NCBI GenBank assembly: GCA_015486915.1 | Contig: WFQS01000190.1 | Coordinates: 1-8,974 of the forward strand | Source: Desulfobacteraceae bacterium | GTDB taxonomy: Bacteria > Desulfobacterota > Desulfobacteria > Desulfobacterales > Desulfobacteraceae | Direction of reading: 5' to 3' | DNA length: 8,974 nt | Part shown: in pieces, positions 4,914-8,974 of the stretch | How positions within the stretch are numbered: position 1 is the stretch's first letter | Layout: the number at the start of each line of letters is the position of its first letter | Notes under the pieces: generated by a model | Told to the model about the DNA's origin: nothing | Databases searched by the model: none | Seen by the model: only the letters and a program-made list of their open reading frames with translations | Translations under genes and position numbers: made by a program

Positions 4914-6143
4914 GATGGTAACAACCCTGGGCAGCGGTTTGATAAACTGCTGACGCAGGCTGTATGTATAGGCACCCTGCGTGGGAATCATCAGGATGTC
5001 GCCTTCCTGGATATCCTTCCCGAAATAGGCATATCCCCAGACATCGTGGGGAGTGCATAAGGCGCCGAGAATATGACAGCGTCTCTCCGTCATATCGCTT
5101 CTCGTCAGGTTCAGGACAGGGAAATAATCTGTTTCAAACCGTTCCCATCCAACGGCATTGGTGCCTGCGTCGGTAATCACCAGGTCAGGCGCTTTTTTGT
5201 CAATGACACTGACCAGAATGTGCATGGCGTCATTGCAGATCCATCGTCCGGGTTCAAAGCAGATTCGACAGTCTGTATAAGGGAGAATTCTTTTTTTAAT
5301 CGTGTCTGAAAGTTTCTCAGCAAATTCTTCAATGGGAGATGCCGGCAGACAATAATGCAGCATGGCATCTTCTGATTGAAGCCATTCCCCCTGGGACGGC
5401 CAATATCCTCCTCCAATGTCAATAAAATCGCAGTTTTTACGAAAAATACCGGGCATGGTTTCAAGCAGATTGCCCAGGACACCTAAGAATTCAATCTGCT
5501 TGTCCGGTGTAAGATTCCAGGAAGAATGGAACTGAAGCCCTTTAAAGGTCATGAAAGGGTGGGTAAGAACTTCATAGTAAAGGGGCAAAAGATCCCCGGG
5601 GTGTATGCCGAATTTTCGCCAAAGTCCGTTTGGATTGCTGTTCAACCGAATACCGATTTTCATGGGGCGTTCCAGGCAGCCCAGTATGGTTTTTAACTTG
5701 GTAAATTCACTGACGCTGTCCAGGAGAAGGGTTACCCTGTCATTGTGAGTTACGGCGAGTTCAAGTTCTTTTTTCGTCTTGCCTGGGCCACTGAAAATTA
5801 TATCTTTCGCATCAAGTTGAAGGGCACATTCCAGCTCCAGGCCACTTGATACATCAAGTCCAAAACCCTGTTCCAGCAGAATTTTTGAAACACCGGGAAA
5901 GCTGTTGCTTTTCATGGCATAGTAAAAAGAAGTCCCTGGAAGTCGTGGTTCAAACGCATTTTTAAATCGGGCAGCCCGTTTTCTTAAAATAGAAGGCTCG
6001 AGAATGTAAAGGGGTGACCCGTTTTGTTCAGCCGCCTTAAGGTAAAGATGTTTACGCTGAAAAAAGATTTCTACAAAATCATAAAGCAGTGATTTTGGCA
6101 TCCAGGGAAAATCCCTTTGTTCATTAATGATTGTTTCCTGCAT
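4902..6143 (-). CDS. Fold-III PLP-dependent amino acid decarboxylase (DAP/ornithine decarboxylase family)
   Basis: A 413-residue enzyme of the alanine-racemase-fold decarboxylases. The N-terminal barrel holds the Schiff-base lysine in YYAMKSN (Lys78), GLDVSSGLELECAL (95-108), HSSWN (206-210) where LysA-type enzymes have a His-Gly/Ser motif, the phosphate-binding IDIGGGY (241-247) and EPGR (297-300). The C-terminal barrel has LCTPHD (362-367), with the Cys and Asp that the partner subunit contributes to substrate binding, and GAYTYS (390-395). Such enzymes act as dimers in the cytoplasm and decarboxylate meso-DAP, ornithine, lysine, arginine or carboxynorspermidine; the substrate cannot be told from these motifs, and HSSWN is atypical. 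The ATG lies two bases after the ATP-grasp stop (TAA-CC-ATG), so the two are probably translationally coupled. It is the last gene of the operon. A decayed relative lies at 4398-4559. Confidence 0.85.
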   Translation of the reverse strand: MQETIINEQRDFPWMPKSLLYDFVEIFFQRKHLYLKAAEQNGSPLYILEPSILRKRAARFKNAFEPRLPGTSFYYAMKSNSFPGVSKILLEQGFGLDVSSGLELECALQLDAKDIIFSGPGKTKKELELAVTHNDRVTLLLDSVSEFTKLKTILGCLERPMKIGIRLNSNPNGLWRKFGIHPGDLLPLYYEVLTHPFMTFKGLQFHSSWNLTPDKQIEFLGVLGNLLETMPGIFRKNCDFIDIGGGYWPSQGEWLQSEDAMLHYCLPASPIEEFAEKLSDTIKKRILPYTDCRICFEPGRWICNDAMHILVSVIDKKAPDLVITDAGTNAVGWERFETDYFPVLNLTRSDMTERRCHILGALCTPHDVWGYAYFGKDIQEGDILMIPTQGAYTYSLRQQFIKPLPRVVTIDSG

Positions 6144-6145
6144 GG

Positions 6146-7429
6146 TTATTCAATTTCAATATTAAGCCGTTTGGAAATTATCAGGCTTTGGGTTTCAGGA
6201 CAGGTGTTCTTGTCCGGTTCAACGATCAGATGCCCTAAAAACCATGAGTCATAATCTTTGGGAGGCATGGTAATCACATGACCGGGTTGTCTGATCAAAT
6301 GTATCTGTTTTATTCTTTTATCCGCTTTGAGCTGATCGGTATTTATTCTTCTCAAAATTCCACTTTTACTTGCATGAATCCTGATACCGATCCAGGGTTT
6401 GAACGCACTGAATCCGTTGAAATGCATTGGTTTTTGTTCTGAAAAGTCAAGAGTGAGCTTTAAAATGTCCAGGTTTGCCGCTTCCTTCAGCAAAAAGGGA
6501 AGGCAGTCTCCGCCAGGCCGGGGGGTCATTTCGATCAGCTTGGGCCTGCCACCCTGATATATAAAATCAACCATACAGATGGACCTTTCAATACCCAAGG
6601 CAGCGGCCCCTTTCAACAGAATTCTTTCAAGTTCCCGATCGTCCGCAAATGCCGGCAGTCTGGAAGTAAGCAGATAACCTGTAACCGTTCCGAACGGTTT
6701 GTTGGCGTGCTTGATTTTACTAGTCATGCGTATGATTCTGATTGTGTTGTTTTCAACAATGAAATCGCAGCTGAACTCGGGTCCGTTGATCATCTCTTCC
6801 GCAAGCATCAGTGCGGCAATCGGTGAATTTTGTTTAAATTGCCTGCTATCGCTCCTGTCTTCAATACCCTGCCTTATCATAAGATAGGCTTGTTCACACT
6901 CTTCACGGGTTCTGCACCTGAATACCAGTTCGCTGCCGCTTCCGTAAAAGGGTTTCAATACCACGCCGTTGCCCGTTGTTTCCAGAAATCGGACAGCGTC
7001 TTCCGCTTCGTTTACAAGAATGGTTTTCGGACAGGGAACGCCCTCTGCCTGCCACAGCTGTTTGGATACATATTTGTTCCTCGTGTTTCGGATGGCTTGA
7101 ATTTTCGGGTACGGCAGGCTCATATTTTCGGCCAATGTTGACGCAAGCTCCAAGGATTCGCAGTCAAAACAGGTTATACCGGAAATTTCCTGATGCATGC
7201 CCAAAAGATGTTCATTTAACGCTGTGCCGACTTCAGCCGGGTCTTCCAGTGAACACAATATCTCTTCTTCCTGGTCTGGGGACGGTTCCAGTGAACGCCT
7301 CCTGATATTGGGGTCGGTTATAAACAGGGCACGGCCGGGACAGGATGTTCTGATCCAGTCAATGTAGTCCGATGTCGTGCCCACCACTAGAACTCTTCTG
7401 TCTTTATAAACAGGCAACTTGTTTTTCAT
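6146..7429 (-). CDS. ATP-grasp ligase (PylC/carbamoyl-phosphate synthase-like)
   Basis: A 427-residue ATP-grasp protein. The N-terminal pre-ATP-grasp domain covers about 1-112, with a RRVLVVGTTSDY opening. The ATP-grasp fold follows: NKYVSKQLWQAEGVPCP (118-134), the nucleotide-binding VVLKPFYGSGSELV (156-169, Lys159), AEEMINGPEFSCDF (210-223), and the metal-binding end KLIEMTPRPGGD (297-308, with Glu300 and the Arg-Pro-Gly-Gly loop). A C-terminal domain of about 85 residues follows. Members join a carboxylate to an amine, thiol or phosphate through an acyl phosphate, and this type often makes amide bonds in small-molecule pathways. ATG 7429-7427 is preferred over TTG 7432 because AGGGG sits five bases before it. 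It overlaps the GNAT gene end by 26 bases and precedes the decarboxylase by two. Substrates unknown; amine-amino acid ligation is inferred. Confidence 0.82.
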   Translation of the reverse strand: MKNKLPVYKDRRVLVVGTTSDYIDWIRTSCPGRALFITDPNIRRRSLEPSPDQEEEILCSLEDPAEVGTALNEHLLGMHQEISGITCFDCESLELASTLAENMSLPYPKIQAIRNTRNKYVSKQLWQAEGVPCPKTILVNEAEDAVRFLETTGNGVVLKPFYGSGSELVFRCRTREECEQAYLMIRQGIEDRSDSRQFKQNSPIAALMLAEEMINGPEFSCDFIVENNTIRIIRMTSKIKHANKPFGTVTGYLLTSRLPAFADDRELERILLKGAAALGIERSICMVDFIYQGGRPKLIEMTPRPGGDCLPFLLKEAANLDILKLTLDFSEQKPMHFNGFSAFKPWIGIRIHASKSGILRRINTDQLKADKRIKQIHLIRQPGHVITMPPKDYDSWFLGHLIVEPDKNTCPETQSLIISKRLNIEIE

Positions 7430-8366
7430 CAAAACCCCTATGATTCATTGTTGCCGCGTTGTCGATTTTAATTTGGTAAAGCGGCCTGGGGGTCAAATGG
7501 AATCGTTCTTTCCAGTTGAAATCTCCGCAGAGAAAATCAACCGAATCAAGCCGCTGTGAGCATGCCCAGTCCAGGTGGTGAAGATTTATCAGTTTCGCCA
7601 CTCCCGGGAATCGAGGATCGGTTCCACCAGCAAGAACGGTGCATGAATTTTTCCACATGGCGCCCATATCCACCGCTGCAATCTGGTTATCAATCAATAC
7701 GGTGATGATTCGGAGAATACCCAGTTTGTCCAAAAGGAAGGTCAGATTCTCAAAAGACCTGAAAAATTTTGGATCCTTGAAATATGAATAGTCTCCAAAA
7801 GACTCCAGGTTCAACTGGAACAGATGGTCCAGATCTTTTTTCTGATTGAATCTAAACGTAACTTGTTTTGATTGGAGTTTATTGAGTTCCGTCTTTCGTT
7901 TTTTTCTGGACTTACCCGGAAAGGAGAGCCAGTAATTTTCAATGGAAAAGTCAAGCAGACCGGGGTAGAAAAGATACCCGACTTCATCGATTTGGGCCAG
8001 ATTCATAAAACCGAGCAAAGGATCCCATTCCAGGTATCTCAAATGAAGGCGTTCGTGAACAGATTCCAGCAATCTGGTGAGCACTTCAGGGCTTTTTGCG
8101 ATCAGTCTGTTTTGTTCCAGCCATGTTTTGTGGTCCCAGGTTTCCCCCGGAAACTGCACCCAGGTGCCTGTTTCTTCATCCCAACACAGGGCAAGCAGGC
8201 CGACGGGCTTTTTATTCTGCTCAATCACATGGAATCTGAGCGGTCGCTGGTAAGCCTCGTGAAAGCAGGCACGAACCTGCCACAGGTCAAACAGGCCTTT
8301 GACCGGCCAAAGTTCTTCCCACACCCGGTGGCAATCCATCGAATTTTCATATATGACCGTCTTCAT
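7404..8366 (-). CDS. GNAT-fold acyltransferase, FemAB/BioF2-like
   Basis: A 320-residue protein with the layout of the double-GNAT FemAB/CelD/BioF2-like group (Acetyltransf_6). The N-terminal half contains FHVIEQNKKPVGLLALCWDE (45-64). A basic linker, FPGKSRKKRKTELNKL (149-164), is typical of these proteins. The C-terminal GNAT half has a strand-rich core: ILRIITVLIDNQIAAVDMGA (217-236), VLAGGTDP (244-251), the helix beginning VAKLINLHHLDWA (256-268), and the characteristic end DFLCGDFNWKERF (277-289). Relatives transfer acyl or aminoacyl groups to amines. No signal peptide or membrane segment is seen. The start at 8366 follows the AdoMetDC-like stop by nine bases, with AGGGTGAG upstream, and its end overlaps the ATP-grasp gene, so it belongs to the same mRNA. 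Donor and acceptor are unknown. Confidence 0.75.
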   Translation of the reverse strand: MKTVIYENSMDCHRVWEELWPVKGLFDLWQVRACFHEAYQRPLRFHVIEQNKKPVGLLALCWDEETGTWVQFPGETWDHKTWLEQNRLIAKSPEVLTRLLESVHERLHLRYLEWDPLLGFMNLAQIDEVGYLFYPGLLDFSIENYWLSFPGKSRKKRKTELNKLQSKQVTFRFNQKKDLDHLFQLNLESFGDYSYFKDPKFFRSFENLTFLLDKLGILRIITVLIDNQIAAVDMGAMWKNSCTVLAGGTDPRFPGVAKLINLHHLDWACSQRLDSVDFLCGDFNWKERFHLTPRPLYQIKIDNAATMNHRGFDEKQVACL

Positions 8367-8375
8367 GCTCTCACC

Positions 8376-8765
8376 CTAATGCCTGTAGGTAATGCTTAAT
8401 TTGGAAAAGGAACCGCCGAAATACTTCTGTGCAAATGTTTTTACAACTTCAGGGTCATAGGCTTTGCAGCTGAATACATCTAGATATGTCGTATTGGTTA
8501 GATTTGCAAAATGGGCGGAAATCAATGAGGTTTCAATGAGCTGAATCATTGAAAAGCCGGCCACTTTCTCATCCTCGCCAAAGTGAACCACCTGGGTTTC
8601 GCCAAAGCGTTTCATTTCAATCAAATCGCACAGCTCTATTACAAATTGTTTGATTAATTTTGCATCCCGGATTTTTTCAGGATCGCAACCGTAAATATCG
8701 ATGGCTGAAGCAATGCCCCAGAATTCAGGGGCGGTTTCAAGTTTTTCAGCAGTTGTATTGTTCAT
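8376..8765 (-). CDS. S-adenosylmethionine decarboxylase-like pyruvoyl enzyme (SpeH family)
   Basis: A 129-residue protein with the short bacterial class-1B AdoMetDC plan. IDIYGCDPEKI (22-32) corresponds to the early D-x-Y-x-C region, and YLDVFSC (94-100) to DVFTC. Ser80, His85 and Cys100 have the same spacing as Ser63, His68 and Cys83 of the Thermotoga maritima enzyme, where Ser becomes the pyruvoyl cofactor by self-cleavage and His and Cys are catalytic. The signature ESHLTIH, however, reads TSLISAH, so the residue before the cleavage serine is Thr and the following His is Leu. Homologues of this family have been shown to work as ornithine or arginine decarboxylases, and the altered motif makes true AdoMetDC activity uncertain. 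AAAGGAG lies seven bases before ATG 8765. It precedes the GNAT gene by nine bases. Confidence 0.75.
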   Translation of the reverse strand: MNNTTAEKLETAPEFWGIASAIDIYGCDPEKIRDAKLIKQFVIELCDLIEMKRFGETQVVHFGEDEKVAGFSMIQLIETSLISAHFANLTNTTYLDVFSCKAYDPEVVKTFAQKYFGGSFSKLSITYRH

Positions 8766-8809
8766 GTTTTGTCTCCTTTGTCTTTAAAATTGTTAATAGT
8801 TGAAAAACG

Positions 8810-8971
8810 CTACCATTTGTCCCTGATATCGCTTTTCCGCTGGGACCGTTTGCCTGTTTTTTTCTTTCGGCTTTGAATTTCCTTCAGGTCTTCCCAGCAA
8901 AAATCTTCATCATAAGATTCTTTGAATTTTGGACTTTTGTGTTTGTTTTTTTTATTGTTTTCTTTGAACAT
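8810..8971 (-). CDS. 53-residue basic protein, first visible operon gene
   Basis: The minus strand from ATG 8971-8969 to TAG 8812-8810 codes 53 residues: a Lys-rich start (MFKENNKKNKHKSPK), an acidic and aromatic centre (SYDEDFCWEDLKEIQ) with one Cys, and a strongly basic tail (SRKKKTGKRSQRKSD) ending in DKW. There is no hydrophobic segment. The stop is 44 bases before the AdoMetDC-like ATG, on the same strand, so it likely shares the transcript. The frame is still open at base 8974, so this ATG may be internal and the gene partial; its ribosome binding site is outside the window. I recognise no family. It could be a nucleic-acid-binding or regulatory protein, or the tail of a larger protein. 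A peptide substrate for the downstream ligase is a more speculative option. Confidence 0.45.
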   Translation of the reverse strand: MFKENNKKNKHKSPKFKESYDEDFCWEDLKEIQSRKKKTGKRSQRKSDIRDKW

Positions 8972-8974
8972 ATT

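Noticed and set aside
7430..7432. TTG as start of the ATP-grasp gene
   Set aside because: The adjacent ATG at 7429 has the better spacing from AGGGG and gives a protein only one residue shorter.

Overview
The window looks like a bacterial chromosomal segment from a Gram-negative genome with moderate GC. A marine sulfate reducer of the Desulfobacterota would fit the mix of genes, but that is an impression and no marker gene proves it. The left half is loosely packed, scarred accessory DNA. The right half is a tight minus-strand operon.

Layout. Positions 1-134 hold a nearly perfect palindromic repeat that directly abuts a minus-strand coding remnant (131-319). A structured leader (565-686) precedes a full-length PLP-dependent aspartate/glutamate decarboxylase of the PanP type (713-2362, plus). 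A second copy of that leader (2429-2547) now stands in front of a 5'-truncated PIN-domain toxin (about 2630-2881). The toxin overlaps a 68-residue probable antitoxin (2878-3084). Five bases further on is a sequence with the architecture of an integron attC site (3089-3153). It is followed at once by a two-module SH3-like 'calcium-binding protein'-type gene (3163-3846) and a decayed HigB toxin fragment (3847-4191). These short accessory genes look like a small gene-cassette or toxin-antitoxin patch. On the minus strand, 4268-4653 is a graveyard: a third copy of the leader with an intact ribosome binding site and ATG, then a collapsed decarboxylase gene whose last 32 codons match the end of the neighbouring intact decarboxylase, then a 28-codon ORF with a strong ribosome binding site.

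The minus-strand operon (8971 down to 4902) encodes, in order of transcription, a 53-residue basic protein too short for usual ORF cut-offs, an S-adenosylmethionine-decarboxylase-like pyruvoyl enzyme, a FemAB/BioF2-like GNAT acyltransferase, an ATP-grasp ligase, and a fold-III PLP amino acid decarboxylase of the DAP/ornithine decarboxylase type. Intergenic gaps run from a 26-base overlap to 44 bases. Two decarboxylases of unrelated chemistry with an amide-forming ligase and an acyltransferase suggest a pathway that makes an amine or polyamine and conjugates it to an amino acid or acyl group. The product cannot be read from the sequence.

The most interesting signals are this unusual operon, the three-copy leader RNA with covarying stem positions that precedes decarboxylase genes, the attC-like site, and several decayed or very small genes that ordinary annotation would miss.
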